Below are positions 32,321-44,345 of a stretch of 64,000 nt of DNA, one piece after another (position 1 is the first letter of the stretch; each line of letters starts with the position of its first letter). The DNA comes from Cervus elaphus (lineage: Eukaryota; Chordata; Mammalia; Artiodactyla; Cervidae). Both the position numbers and the translations under genes were made by a program. The stretch covers positions 123,043,669 through 123,107,668 of the forward strand of contig NC_057819.1 of the NCBI RefSeq assembly GCF_910594005.1. Direction: 5' to 3'. The notes beneath the pieces were generated by a model that saw only the letters and a program-made list of their open reading frames with translations, was not told where the DNA came from and did not search any database.

Positions 32321-32699
32321 AATATTACTTTAAAAAATTCGTTTAATGATGATGAAAGTAACAAGTATTGGTGAGATTGTAGAGAAATTTGAGCCCTCAT
32401 ACAGTGCTGGTGCAGCCTTATGTAAAACAATTTGTCCATCCTCAAAGAGCTAAAGATAGATTTCCTTTCACTTCTAGGTATACACTCCTCTTGAGCAGTG
32501 ACTCGAACAAATAAATACTTGTAAGTCAATGTATCTTGTAACATAACAGTAGGGAAAAGGTCCATCAACAAATGAATGGATATAATATGGTCTATCCATA
32601 TAAAGGAATACTATTCAGCCATGAGAAGGAATGAAGTTCTGACACACATTGGAACGTGGATGGACATTGAAGACATGATGCTGAGTGACATACTGAATA
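32321..32699 (+). mobile_element. L1 3' fragment, left part
   Basis: GGAATACTATTCAGCCATGA and GTGGATGGACATTGAAGACA are L1 ORF2/3' end motifs in the plus direction. Continues after the SINE at 32906. Confidence 0.8.
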
Positions 32700-32905
32700 G
32701 TGAAGTGAAAGTCACTCAGTCGTGTCTGACTCTTTGGGACCCCATGGACTGTGGCCCACCAGGCTCCTCTGTCCATGGAAATTCTCCAGGCAAGAATACT
32801 GGAGTGGGCAGCCATTCTCTTCTTCAGGGGATCTTCCAGAACAGGGATCGAACCTAGGTCTCCTGCATTGCAGGCAGATTCTTTACCATCTGAGCCATCA
32901 GGGAA
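32700..32905 (-). mobile_element. Bov-tA SINE inserted in L1
   Basis: Minus-strand copy with CACTCAGTCGTGTCTGACTC at the left and the tRNA-type head at 32905. Confidence 0.9.
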
Positions 32906-33217
32906 AAGCACAAGTATTGTAGTATTGTATGACTTCATTTACATGAAACACCTAACCTTGGCAAATTCAGAGAGAGAGAGAGTAGATTAGAGGTTATGAG
33001 ATAGGGAAGAATGAAGAGTTATTGCTTAGTTGCTACAGAGTTTCTCTCTGGGATAATGAGAAAGCTCAGGAAATGGATAGTGGTGGTGGTTACTGAACAC
33101 TGAGAATGTACTAAATGCCGTTGACCTGTATACTTGATAATGGTTTTAAAATGACATATCTTGTTATATACATCTACCACAATTTAAAAAATTAATGATG
33201 TAATATCCCCAAACTAT
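32906..33217 (+). mobile_element. L1 3' fragment, right part
   Basis: GTATGACTTCATTTACATGA and ACTTGATAATGGTTTTAAAA continue the L1 3' UTR interrupted by the SINE. Confidence 0.7.
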
Positions 33218-33263
33218 GGAATTGTACACTTTTTTTTTTTTTTTTTTTTTGGAATTGTACACT
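33218..33263 (-). repeat. poly(T) flanked by a target-site duplication
   Basis: A 21-base T run (33230-33250) lies between two perfect copies of GGAATTGTACACT (33218-33230 and 33251-33263). It looks like a LINE-mediated insertion that carried only a poly(A) tail. Confidence 0.8.
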
Positions 33264-36200
33264 TTAAAGGGGCAAATTGTATGGAGTATGCGAGTTATAT
33301 TCGAAACAGTATCTGCCATCTTTTTGCTCTCAAAGTGCTCTGGGCCTGGGTGTGGCAGGATTTGAGTTTGGAGGTATTGATTACACTTGGGGAGGTGGGG
33401 GTGGCTAATACCCCCACGCTTTACCTGGTGTGCGTGCTACTCTTCACCCCACCTGGTGAGCTTCGAGGAGCAGAGTGCCTTACGGGGCAGCTCCCTTTTT
33501 GGTTCCCAAGTTATCTGAGATCCAATCAAGAATACGGGGCGTCGATCCCCAGGCTGGATCCAGGCTGGATTCCCTACAACCGGTGCGCCCCACCCCCACC
33601 CCTACCCCACACCGCCAGCTCTTCGGGTCCACAGGTCTGCGATCGTCCCTGCCGCAGCCGCTGGAGGGCGCCCCAGCACCGCTCCTGCCGGCCGCTGGCT
33701 TCCCCCGCCCTCCACCACTGAGCCCTCGGCGGCGAAGGAGGTTGATCTCCTGGTTCACGTCAGGACGGTAGAACCAAGGGTGGGAGCGGGCGGGCGGCAA
33801 CTTCCCGCCCCGAGACTGCACTGCAGCTGATGAGGGGCGGAGGTGGGGAGGGGAGGGGGGCGAAAATGCAGCAAAGGCTCAGTGGAGAAAGAAAACGCAG
33901 TTCCTTCCTCCCAGGACCCCGTGCCTGCCTGTTAACTGCTCCTCTGCAAGCAAACCTGCACTAATCCCACATCCCACCTCCTGAGGGGGTGCCTGCCAGA
34001 TGCTCTGAACACTCACTTCCGTTAAGACAAGGCACTAGATGGCCAAGACCTGGCATCCCTCTGGGGTCCCTGTGGCCCATACTCAACACCTCCACGCCTC
34101 AAAACTCGACCCATGAGGGAGGTGGGGGGTCTGAGTTTGGGGGTCCTCAGCAGGTGACATGCAAGCAAGAACCAAGACATGGACGGCCGCCCTCTCCCGG
34201 CCCTCCCTGCGTCTCCTCCCCTGGCAGGACTTCTGGTTAGAGCAACCCCAGAGGATTCAGATTGGGTGCCAGTGGCCTCTCCAGGAAAGGACAGCATCCA
34301 CAGTGAAATCATCACACTGGTGGCCCTGGCCCAGGGCTGTGGCAGCTGCAAGGGTCTCCTCTTCACCTCCCAGTGAAATGACCCTGGTCCCAGGCTAACT
34401 TCTGGAAGTGGGACCCTCAGCCAGTACCCGGGCCCAGACACTGGTCAGTGTCCTTTCTCAGCCTCTGCCCCATGGAGGTCTCCTGCTGACCGCTCTGTCC
34501 TCCGTGGAAGCTGCTGCTGAGACGCCGTCTGCCTCAGGTGGCCCAGTAACAGTCATTTGACATCAAGGGACAGACGTGGTCTGGCTGTCCAGGGTGACAG
34601 TGACATCATCACCACCATGGCATCTGAAGAGCAAAGATACTTTGGAGAGAGCCTGTGCCAGGGTGGCAGCTGGGCGGGGGGAGGGTAATCTTGGCCCAAC
34701 TCACAGAAACCCTGTCACCACCCTGCAGCTGCAGCCTCAGGAGACACCACTGCCCCAGGACTCAGGACTCGGGGGAAGGGCATTTGAGAAGGTGGCTCTG
34801 CTGCCCTCGCTAGAGTTGGGGAACTGGATGCAGGGCTGGTAGTGGGATGCTCCGGCAGCTGCTCGGCCTCCCAAGCAGTGGCCAGCCCTGGGTCAGTTGG
34901 GTCACAGAGCAGCCGGCCCCTAAATCATTCTGGGCCTGCCCAAGGGGAGGCTTCCGCTGCAGGTGGATGACTGGTCCTCGCTATCACCTCCAAAGTCTGT
35001 TTCCTTTTCCCTCTGCTGGCTCCTCCAACCTCCCTAGACATCCTCCTCTTTCTTGGGTGGAGCCTTCAGCTTCCGCAGGCCTCCATGTGAGTGCAACAAA
35101 ATGCCACTGAAAGGAGCCTGCAGTGTTGAGGATGTGCCCCCAAGGATCTGTAGGGCAGATGGCTGAGAAGCCCAGAAGGTCTGCATTCTGGGCAGAGAAA
35201 TGGGTCACCCCTTGTAACTTGCTCCAGCACCCCTGGCTGGCTTTTGCCCCAAGACCCTCCTTCTCTGTGGCTGGCATAGAGGGTCCCTGCCCCAAACAGC
35301 CAGGAAGGGGGTACATTCCACCTGCCTCTTCACCCTGAACCCTTGCTGGTGAGATGCTCCCACAGACAGGCTGTGTTGTCCCCTTGGCTCTGCTCCCCCC
35401 TCCTTCCCATTCACTGGGCTCCCGGCCACCCTGATGGGGCCTGTTTAATTGATTCAATTTGTCCAACAGTAAAAACACTCCGCAGATGTCAGGCTCCCAG
35501 CACCCCACCCCCAGGGAGCCAGCAGACACCTGCCAAGGCCCTGAGACTGGAAGTCCTTCCAGGGCCACTACAGTCAGGCTGCAGGGGAGGCCTCTGAGCC
35601 CATGATGCTTGCTGGGAGCTAGAGTGGTTGGCCCAACACACCAGAACCCAGGAGTCACACACGATGGCTGAGGGACTCCTCCACTGATGGCATGTGGAGG
35701 CATTCTGAACACGGATCACATTCCAGTCTATCTCAGGGAATTACATTTTTTACAGACTCCCAGGTCTGGGCAGGTGATCTCGGAGGTGACTCCCTTGTTT
35801 GTCAAGCTGCTGTCCCTAAGCCACCATTAGGGCTCCATCAGCAGTGGTTTGGGGGCTTTTCCAGGTCAATGGGGGTTGGAGTGGGTGCTGAGGAGTCCTT
35901 GGGGCCTGACTTCCTCCCTTGCAGGGGCCCTGTACTTCCTGTTGTCTCAGTGGTCTTCTCGGTTGACACCTCATGGAAGGAAAGGAGCTGAGACTCTGGG
36001 TTCCCAGTGGGTGGGGGAGAAGGAGCACAGGGGAACTCTGAGTGGGAGGGGAATCTAGAGATTGGGAGCCCTGTGTCCATAGTCGGGCCAGTACTGCAGC
36101 CGACTGCCTCCTGAGATTTGTATGTAGCCACCATCTCACTGGGAAATGCCTCCAGGCAGTTTCTGGGGAAAGGTGGTGGGCTGGGATGGAAAGGGACCAG

Positions 36201-36400
36201 ACCTGGACCCCTGACCCCCTAACCCAGCCCAGAGCTCTCTCTCCCTGCAAGGGCCTCTGGCTCCTGGGGCCACCACTTTCCACCCCAGAGGGAGGCCACT
36301 GTGAAGTGATGGAAGAGGGAGATGATTTAGGGAGAGTTTGCACAGCTGGCCAGGCTGAGGCAGCGGCTTTTGCCCCATCCCCCACCCATCCCCTCTGATT
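33264..36400. other. GC-rich intergenic, no gene recognised
   Basis: Mostly unique sequence with no recognisable repeat. A CpG-rich patch lies at 33,580-33,830. Long frames on both strands (for example 34984-35712 minus) have no domain and are probably chance. Confidence 0.4.
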
Positions 36401-36639
36401 AGGAGAAGACTGTCATTCTGAAAACGGTCTCAGGTTAGCAACATCCGGACACTTGGCCTCCTCTCCTCGGCAAACTTCCCCTCAGGAAAAATCAAGAGAC
36501 ATTCCTATCACTCACTGGGTACATTTGAGAAAGAGCCTGAGCTCACTTTTTATGGGTTCTTCTTGTCCACAAGTCCTAGGAGACAGGGAGAAAGCAAGGG
36601 TAAGGGAACCAAGGGACAGAACTGAAAGGGCTTGTCCAA

Positions 36640-37240
36640 GGTCAGCCCCAGCGCAGGCCGCGTTTCAGGCTGCGGGTTCTTTCTCCTGTGTGTGAGCAAG
36701 TTGGGGGGAGGGTGGTTGGAAAGGGGACTGAAGGGGAGGCCGGCCCGGAGCGGCCACTTAGTAGGGTCCTCGGCCGCAGCCTGCAGCTCCTCAGTGGCCC
36801 CAACCTGAGCTCTGGGGTGGGGGTACGCGCAACGGGGGAACGCGGGCGGTAGGGGACCCCCGAGGCGGGGCCCAGGAGGCGGGGCTCGCGGTGCCGCGGA
36901 GGAAAGAACAAAAGGAGGCCCCGCCCCTCCCTGGCCGGCTCCCCGCAGCCAATTGGCGAGGCCACTGTCAACGACGCCCTCTGATTGGCTGCACGAAGAC
37001 CAATCGGGCGCCGGGGCCGCGAGCCCGTGCGGCCCCACGTGGGGCGGCGTGCGCGGCTGTACTCCGGCCGCGGCGGACTGCGTGCTTATAGTTGGGTGTG
37101 CCGGGGAGACCGTACAGCGACTCGCGCCGTCTCAAGGACCCCCAACCCCGAGGACCCCCACCGCCCCGAGGGTCCCCGAGTGTCCTTTGCACGCAAAGCG
37201 CTGTACCATCTTCTGGGTCGTCTGCTGTGCAGGGTTAGGG
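36640..37240. promoter_or_regulatory. CpG-island-like promoter candidate
   Basis: CpG-rich block with CCAAT at 36949-36953, inverted CCAAT at 36952-36956 and 36984-36988, CCAAT at 37000-37004, and the palindrome CCCCACGTGGGG (37033-37044) holding an E-box. A GCTTATAG element near 37084 could act as a weak TATA box. No coding exon was recognised. Confidence 0.6.
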
Positions 37241-38904
37241 TCGTGGTTGCTCCCGTTGCACACGTGGAGTGAAGTGACAGCTTCAAATCCACCTAGCCTG
37301 TTAGGGCGGAAGCTCCTGGAGACCCGGTTTTCCGACTCCGCTGCTCGGCCGCGGGTTCTCACCTTCCCTGGGGGTTTAAGCCACTCACTCACCGCTGTAC
37401 GCTCCTGACCTCAGGGGAGGAAGAAGGAAGGAGTGTGCCATCTGGGCTTGGCCGTGGAGGCTGAAGCAGATCGGGGGGAAGGAAGGAAGAGGCAATCTGC
37501 TGTTGGGTGGTGGAGGGGCTAGGCGGGATCAGTTCATATATCGATTGAGTCAGTTATTGACACCTTCTACTATTCTGGGGACACGAACATTGGTGGCCCC
37601 GGGGGAGGCTTGGAGGCTAGCCTCCCCCTAGTTTCCATTAGTCTCCCCTCCAAGCTACTCCAAGTGGAACATACAAGAATGTTCTTTATGGGCAATTGAC
37701 GTGGTCTTACATTTTTATGGCACCCTCAGACAGAGTATTTGAGGAGAGTTGAATAAATGGAAAATGAATGAATTAAAGGAGAGATGGTGCCGCCCAGGGC
37801 CAGCAACAAAGGGGAGCTGTTACCACTTTGACCTGAAGGGTAGGTGTAGTCACAGGAGAGGCCCATCCTGTAGGAGTTCCGACCTTGGAGGGAGGGACAC
37901 AGGGACTGGCCGGGAGGAACCAGGTGATATATATACTGACCTCACTTTACTCCTGCCTGCGCCTCTCATCTGCCGGCTCCTTTTTGGCTGAATTCCAATT
38001 AACACAGCGCCCACAGGTCAGCCTCGGGCCACAAGGCAGAGCAGCTGGGGCAGGGAAATGGGGAGGTGTCCAACACCTGTTGGGAAGTGTGAATAAAAGC
38101 ATCTCAGAAACATTGCTGTTTTGATGTAAGTGAAACCCTTGTGCACTCCTATGCTGAGGTTGTTGAGAAATGAGTGGGGCGGGGTTCGGCCTTCCTCTCT
38201 GGTGCAGAACCAGTCCAAGCTCCAGAAGTGGGAAGACAACATGCAAGCAGCAAGTCGAACACAGGGGCAGAGCGGTGGGTGCGGAGCATGCTTGTCAGTG
38301 CACATGGGCCACACAGTTCAGGCGCCTCCTTCAGGAGGCCCTCCCTGATGCTCTCTTTTCATTAAGCGGCTGTCACAGGGCACCGCTGGGACCATGAGTC
38401 CCAGGGTCAGGGACTGGTCTTGCTCACTGTTGTCTCTTCACGTGCCTGCCTCCATCCACAGTGCTCAGCACATACTAGAGGGTGGAAGGACCTTTGCATT
38501 TTGTCTTGGCATGGTCTGACAGGCTTTGCTCTGAGACAAGGGGTGTTTACTCACTTAACACATTTTTTCAGGAGGCCTTTCTCTGCCTGGCCAGGTCTCA
38601 GCCCCAGGAGGCTCCAAGGAGGGAAGGATGTGTTCCAGGTGTGAAGTTTGTGGTCTAACAAGTTCAGGATGAGGTAGCCTGAGCCAAGGACCCTGAAAAG
38701 TTTGGGGAGGGGAGATGAGGGAAGGAGGTGGCGCTTTAGGTGGCTTGGAAGGACAGGTAGGCGTTGGAGCACTGGAGAAGGTGAAGAAAGGCAAAGGGCA
38801 CAGAGGTGAAACCTCAAGATCCAAGGGTGTGGTTTTGGGAAGTCTGGCTGTGTATGTACCCCACTACACGGGAGTCAGGGGGCCTGGGCCAGGTACCCCA
38901 CCTC
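37241..38904. other. intergenic, no gene recognised
   Basis: Unique sequence downstream of the CpG block. No exon, repeat or other signal that I can name. Confidence 0.4.
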
Positions 38905-39020
38905 AGTTCCCCACCTGTCAAATGGCGGTAATAACAGGATTATTGGGCAGGTTGAAAGAGACTGTATGTGATGTGCTTAGCACAGTCTTGCAGGTGGTAA
39001 TTATGGGCTCAATAAATACA
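38905..39020 (+). repeat. MIR SINE fragment
   Basis: CACCTGTCAAATGGCGGTAA and GTGCTTAGCACAGTCTTGC match the MIR 3' half. Confidence 0.7.
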
Positions 39021-39796
39021 CGTGCGCTGTCATTAGAAGCATCGTTGTAGTCAGGGAGGTGGTGTTCGGTTTGGCGAGTTTGGGGAGCCTGTCTGCGGAC
39101 CGTGGGGGTTGTAGAGTGAAGGTGGCCCTCAGGGCAGCAAGGTGGCCTTGCATTCTTCCATCACATGTGGTAGGTGTCACTCATCCATCAACCACTCTTT
39201 CCTGTGGAGCCCAAGGTGGCCTCAGAATCCTTCTCAGCACATTCTCTAGGCAACCCTCTAATCAATTGCAGCTGGCACATAAGATGACCAATTTGCCATC
39301 TCTGACTCAGCCAAGATCAGAAGTTGGGATGTGCCTGGAATCAGGAGTGCCAGTTTCAGACCTGGATCCTCCTTCCAGAGAGGGAGGAAGGAAGGAAGCC
39401 GGGGCAGGTGGACGGAATGCTACTCAGGGGCAGGGAGGGCGTGTCCTTAAGAGCACCTTCTGGCTTGCAGGGTTGGGATGTGCAGGTGCCCTTAGCGCTG
39501 TCAGAACAGTCCTGACTGAAGGCCAGGGAGGCCAGGATGGTGGTGCCTGTCAAGGTCAAAGAGAGAGAATGAATCAGAAGGAGTGTGAGAGCACATAGGC
39601 CCAGGGCTGCAGGGAGTGTGGGGTTTGGCCGGGGAATTGGCAGAGCCCAGAAAGCTGGAGGCCAGTGAGTCCTGAACAGAAATGGGGAGAGAGGAGGAGC
39701 AACAAGAGCTGGTCTGGGGTTTCAGTAACAAGACTTTCCTGTGAACCTATGTTCTGTGTCCCTGGACCGCACCTCCTTGTTTTAAAAGTTCATCTA
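39021..39796. other. intergenic, no gene recognised
   Basis: Unique sequence; nothing recognised. Confidence 0.4.
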
Positions 39797-39913
39797 TGGA
39801 CTTCCCTGTTGAGCCAATGGTTAAGATTCCATGCTTCCACTGCAGGTGGCACAAGTTTGATCTCTGGTTGGGGAAGTTGCGCATGCTGAGTGATGCAGCC
39901 AAAAAAAGAAAAT
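39797..39913 (+). mobile_element. CHR-type tRNA-Glu SINE
   Basis: GGACTTCCCTGTTGAGCCAA head and GCAGCCAAAAAAAG tail, with TTCATCT copies on both sides. Confidence 0.85.
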
Positions 39914-39949
39914 TCATCTAAAAATCCTGAGGCAGAGCACCGATCTCAG

Positions 39950-40480
39950 GTTTAAAGGTGGATGGAGTTTCCATTTGTGTTCACCATGCAGCCACCATCC
40001 CACCCAGATAACTGCCCCTGTAGTGTCTCCCCAGTGCCACCTCTCATCCCAGACCACAGAAAGGTCTCCCTAGAGATTACTTTTGCCTGATCTTTATATT
40101 CCTATTAATGGAGCCACACCACCTGTCCTGAGGCTGTCTGCTTTTCTTAACATAAGGCGTGTGATTCCTCCTTTGCTGTACATGTCTGAGTTGTGTTCTT
40201 TAGCATCACTATTCTGTTGTATGGGCATGCCAGTTTATTCATCCAGTGTCCTGTTAATGGACGTGCAAGTAATCTCCAAAATTTAGAGTGCCACTACAGA
40301 CATTCTAGTGCATGTCTTCTGAGTTTGTGCCTGGCAGTGGGGCTCCTGAAGAGGCAGTGTTAGCTTTAGTATATACCGCTAGTTCTCCAAATGGCAATCC
40401 TGACTGCTTTTCTTATTGGCAGTGTGGGTGAGTTCTGATGGCCCCATGCCCGTGTCACCATTTGAGATTGTCTGTCTTTT
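39950..40480 (-). mobile_element. old L1 3' fragment, antisense
   Basis: GTTTATTCATCCAGTGTCCT and AATGGACGTGCAAGTAATC are the reverse complement of an L1 3' end. Diverged. Confidence 0.6.
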
Positions 40481-42539
40481 ACTGTTAGCCATTGGGGGTT
40501 GGAGGAACACGTCCTGCCTCCCAATCTTCCTAATGCCCCTGTGAATAGGATGCTTACCTGGGTGGGGGTGGTATTACCCCATTTATGGGACAAGAGTCGG
40601 GGGAGGGTCTGAGAAGTGAAGCCGCATGGCCAGCAAGCCCTGGAGCTGCTTCTGGAGTTCTAGAGCAATTCTTTCCTCACATCTGAAACCAGAACTCAGA
40701 AACTGAAATGTGGTGGTGTGGATAGCTGGAAGGCTCTGGGCCTTGGAGGTCAGGACTGGTGCAGAGCAAGGAGAGCTATGGAAGGGACTCTGAGCATTGG
40801 AGGAGGGCAAAGGAGGAGGGCAGGGAGCAGGAGGGACTGTGGAGCCGAGGAGGAGGATTGGGGAGCACAGTGGTGTCAGCAGGGCCAGCACCCAACTGGT
40901 GCACACCTGTGCCCAGGCCCTGAGCTGGTACAGGGACATAATGGTAAACCCACACAGGCAGGAACCCTGCCCTCACATTAATGACAGTCCTGGGAAGCAG
41001 GCAATCAAGGAAATCCACAATAAATACATAATTATAGACTGTGATGAGCGCTTTGTGTTGTGAGAGGGCCTGACCTGGCAGTGACATCAGGACTGAGAAT
41101 GAACCACATTAGATATCAGATTGCCCCAGGGACTCTTAAAAGAGGTGTCCCAGCAGAATGGCAGGAGGTGGAAGTGGAAGTCCTCAATACCGACAGACAA
41201 GCAGCAGGATAGGAGAGCCTGAGAGACTGGGGGTGGACTGAGCAAGATCCAACACTCAGTGAGGATTAATGTCCACAGAAACCCCAAAATAACAGCGACT
41301 TAAACAAGAGAAACATTTCACAAAAAGCCTCCAGAGCAGCTTTAGAGGCTCCACAGTCATCAGGAACCCAGGCTCCTTCTCCTTCTGTCTTGTTGCCCTA
41401 GTATTCTCGAATACGGAATCTTCCTCATGATCCAAGAGGGCTGCTCAAGCACCAGCCATCATGTACATTCTAACAAGCAGGAGAGGAGAAGGGACGAAGA
41501 AGAGCACAGCCCCTGTGTTAAGGACACTTTCCATTGCACATGATGTTGCTTCACACTGATTGGCCAGAACTTGGAATAGCTGCAAGGGAAGCTGGGAAAT
41601 GTGATCTTAGCTCTGGGTAGTCAGGTGCCTAGTTATAAGTTGTGGTTCTATTACTGAGGAAAAGGGGAAGACGCACTGGGGCAACACAGTCTCTGCCCCT
41701 GCTGGTAACTGGAAACGAAGAGATGATGCTGAAGGTAACAAATGACCTTTTGTCTCTGTCCCTCTCTGCAGATACAGTCATTGCTTAGGCCCAGCAGCTC
41801 AGAGGCCATGGGGTACACAAAACATGCTGGAGTCTCTACCAATGAACTGTCCTCACATTTCATCTTATTTTCACAGACAGGGAACCTAGGTCTCAGGGAG
41901 GCAAGTGGCTTATCCAAGGACCTGTAGTTGGGAGATAGGCCAAGAAAAGCGGACCTTGCTAAGAACTTTTCAGATTTCCACTATCTGGTGAAGGAGGCTC
42001 AAGACCATGAAGCCCCTATCACTCCCTTCCTTGAAATGCTCAAAGCTGTCTCCATACTTGTTAAGCAGGACACAGGAGCAGCCATAACCACCCTCCCTCC
42101 AGACCCCATCTTCTCAGGGCATAGGAGGCAAGGCAGGACCGGAGGCAGGTGGCAAAGCTCTGGATGATCCGTGTACCCTTGGTGCTGGACAGGCAGAAAG
42201 GAGAGGACCTGAGAGCTGGCCCTCTTAGTCTCAGCACACCCCCCAGCCCTGGCATCAGCCCCTCATTTGGGCTGGAGAGCAGTGTTTCCTGCCCCTCCCC
42301 GCCAAGCCAGAACTGGGTTTTCAGCAGGAGCAGGCTCCAGAGGCTTTCTGTGCCTTCAGGGTTTGCTTGGCCTCTTCAGTGTGTACCCTTTCTGTCCCCT
42401 GATAAAAAGCTGCTGGATACACCTGTTTATGGCCAGGTGGGCTGGGGGGCACCCAGTTTGTGTTGGGAGCACCAGTTGGGTTTCAAGTTCAACCCATCAT
42501 CCCACAGTAGCAAATAAACATAGGATGTTGTGTTAAATT
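40481..42539. other. intergenic; scattered MIR/L2 traces
   Basis: An L2-like segment lies at about 40915-41070 (AACCCTGCCCTCACATTAAT). An MIR-like segment lies at 41865-41935 (AGGGAACCTAGGTCTCAGG). No exon seen. Confidence 0.4.
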
Positions 42540-42656
42540 TATTCTTTTATTTTATTCCACATGGCGTGTAGATCTTAGTTTGCTGACCAGAGACTGAACT
42601 CTCCCCCCTTGCAGAGAAAGCATGGAGTCTTAACCACTGGACTGCCAGGGAAGTCC
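42540..42656 (-). mobile_element. CHR-type tRNA-Glu SINE
   Basis: Head GGGACTTCCCTGGCAGTCCA at 42656. It is flanked by a 19-base target duplication with two mismatches (42521-42539 and 42657-42675). Confidence 0.9.
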
Positions 42657-44199
42657 CAGGATATTGGGTTAAATTTAAATCTCAGACCCTGAATAATTTT
42701 TAGTATATCCCTATTACCATGGACCATACTTATACTAAAAGTTACTTGTTGTTTATCCAAAAGTCAAATTAAACTGGGCATCCCGTATGTTATCTGGTGA
42801 CCCGATCCAGTCAGAGGGTGGTCCCGCTGGGGTTTAGTACCAGGCCAGGAGATACAGGCTTCACCTGCACCTGCAGCTCATGCATCCCACCTGGCTTTTA
42901 AAGTAAGGCTATGCTCATATCTCCAGCTCTCCTGAGCCAGGAGCAGACCCTAATTGGCTCAGCTTGGGTCACATGCACACTCCAAAACCAATCACTGTGG
43001 GAGAGGCACTCTGATTGGCTAGGCTGAGGTTATATGACTAGAGTAAGGCCTGGCTGCCAGCATGGCTTCTTCCTGTTGTGGATCTCCCTGGTGGGGTCAT
43101 CTTGGGCACAGACTACAGAGGAGGCTCCTTCTGCTGGGTCAGGGGCTTCTGGACCACTGGGACATTGGCCTTAGGCAGGCTTCAAGGGCGTTGACATTTC
43201 CATTTTGGCCAAAGGAGGGAGGCCTTAGGATGGTGTCCCGCAGGGCTGGGGTGGTGTGGTTTCCCTGCTGATCCCACGGAAATTCTGATGGCCAGAGCAG
43301 AGGCTGCTCCGGTGCTGTCTTGTCCTTGGCATTGGGCTCGTGTCCCCTTCCTGCGGAGTTCCTCCACAGCCGCGTCCAGCGAACTCCAAGAAGGGAGCCA
43401 CTGCAGGGACCTCGGGGAACCCCAGGCCTGGGGTGTTTTGCCCAGGATCAGAGGGGTCGGCTGAAGGCCCGGTAGAGAAAAATATAATTACCCTGTCAGT
43501 GCGGAGTCTCCTGACACTCCCCCTGCTCACCGCCGGCCCCTGAGTCTGTTTCTTATAAGTGAAAACAGATTTCCTGACAAGGGGCAAGATCTTAAACTTG
43601 TTCAAAACCTCCCAAATAAAAAGGGTGGTTTTAACTTTCCCCTCTCAGCAAACCAAATTGTTGAGGAGGCCTCTGGACCATTCCATTACTGCGGGAAGGG
43701 TTGGGGAGCCTGAGGCTCCCGACTGCTGGGAACCTTAGGGCAGAAGGGCTGTGGGAGGCCTCGGGTTTAGCTCACCGTGCCGGCATCTGGAGCAGTTTTT
43801 CTCAGTGGAGCCCCAGTCCCCACTCCCAGGCTCAGAAAGAGCAGACTTCCTGCTGGCCTCAGGGCCAGTCTGCCCCAGGGCTGAGAACTCAGGTCTCCAG
43901 TTGTTCTCTGCATTACTGTTTTTCAAGGTGAGGCCAGTGGAATTTGGTTCCTACCCAGCGAAGCCCTAGTTCAGCCTTCCTCTGAAAGCTTCTTCAGATT
44001 AAACCAGTTAAAGGAAGCAGCTGTGGATGCCCCTAGAAGTGCTTCTGCCAGGGGCTGGGTTTCCTGGGAGAGGAGCTCCCCTCCCTCCCGCCGGGCCCTT
44101 GACCTGGATTTCTCAGCCTGCAGCTGCTTCGTGCTCCCTGCCTGGCGCCCTGCGCACAGCTTCTGGGTTTGCTGGATGCCGTGGTTTCTGGGCCAGCCT
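42657..44199. other. intergenic, no gene recognised
   Basis: CCAAT/ATTGG motifs recur at 42954-43018, but in text that looks like an old repeat. No exon seen. Confidence 0.4.
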
Positions 44200-44345
44200 T
44201 CTCAGCCGGGCTCAAGCTCTCCGAGGGCGGGCACTTTGTGTCATCCCCTCCATGCTGCATCGTGGTGCCTGGCATAGGGCCCAACACACAGTAGGTCTTC
44301 AGCACATACTTGCTGAAATAATAGATGGATGGTTGGGTGAGCAGA
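44200..44345 (+). repeat. MIR/L2-type 3' fragment
   Basis: GGTGCCTGGCATAGGGCCCA and ACACAGTAGGTCTTCAGCAC match the shared 3' end of MIR/L2 elements. Confidence 0.65.

Noticed and set aside
34984..35712. A 242-codon minus-strand open frame
   Set aside because: No domain, composition typical of chance frames in GC-rich DNA, and competing frames on the other strand.
42950..43030. ATTGG/CCAAT cluster as a promoter
   Set aside because: The surrounding text (ATTGGCTCAGCTTGGGTCAC and a related copy) looks like an old interspersed repeat and there is no CpG island.
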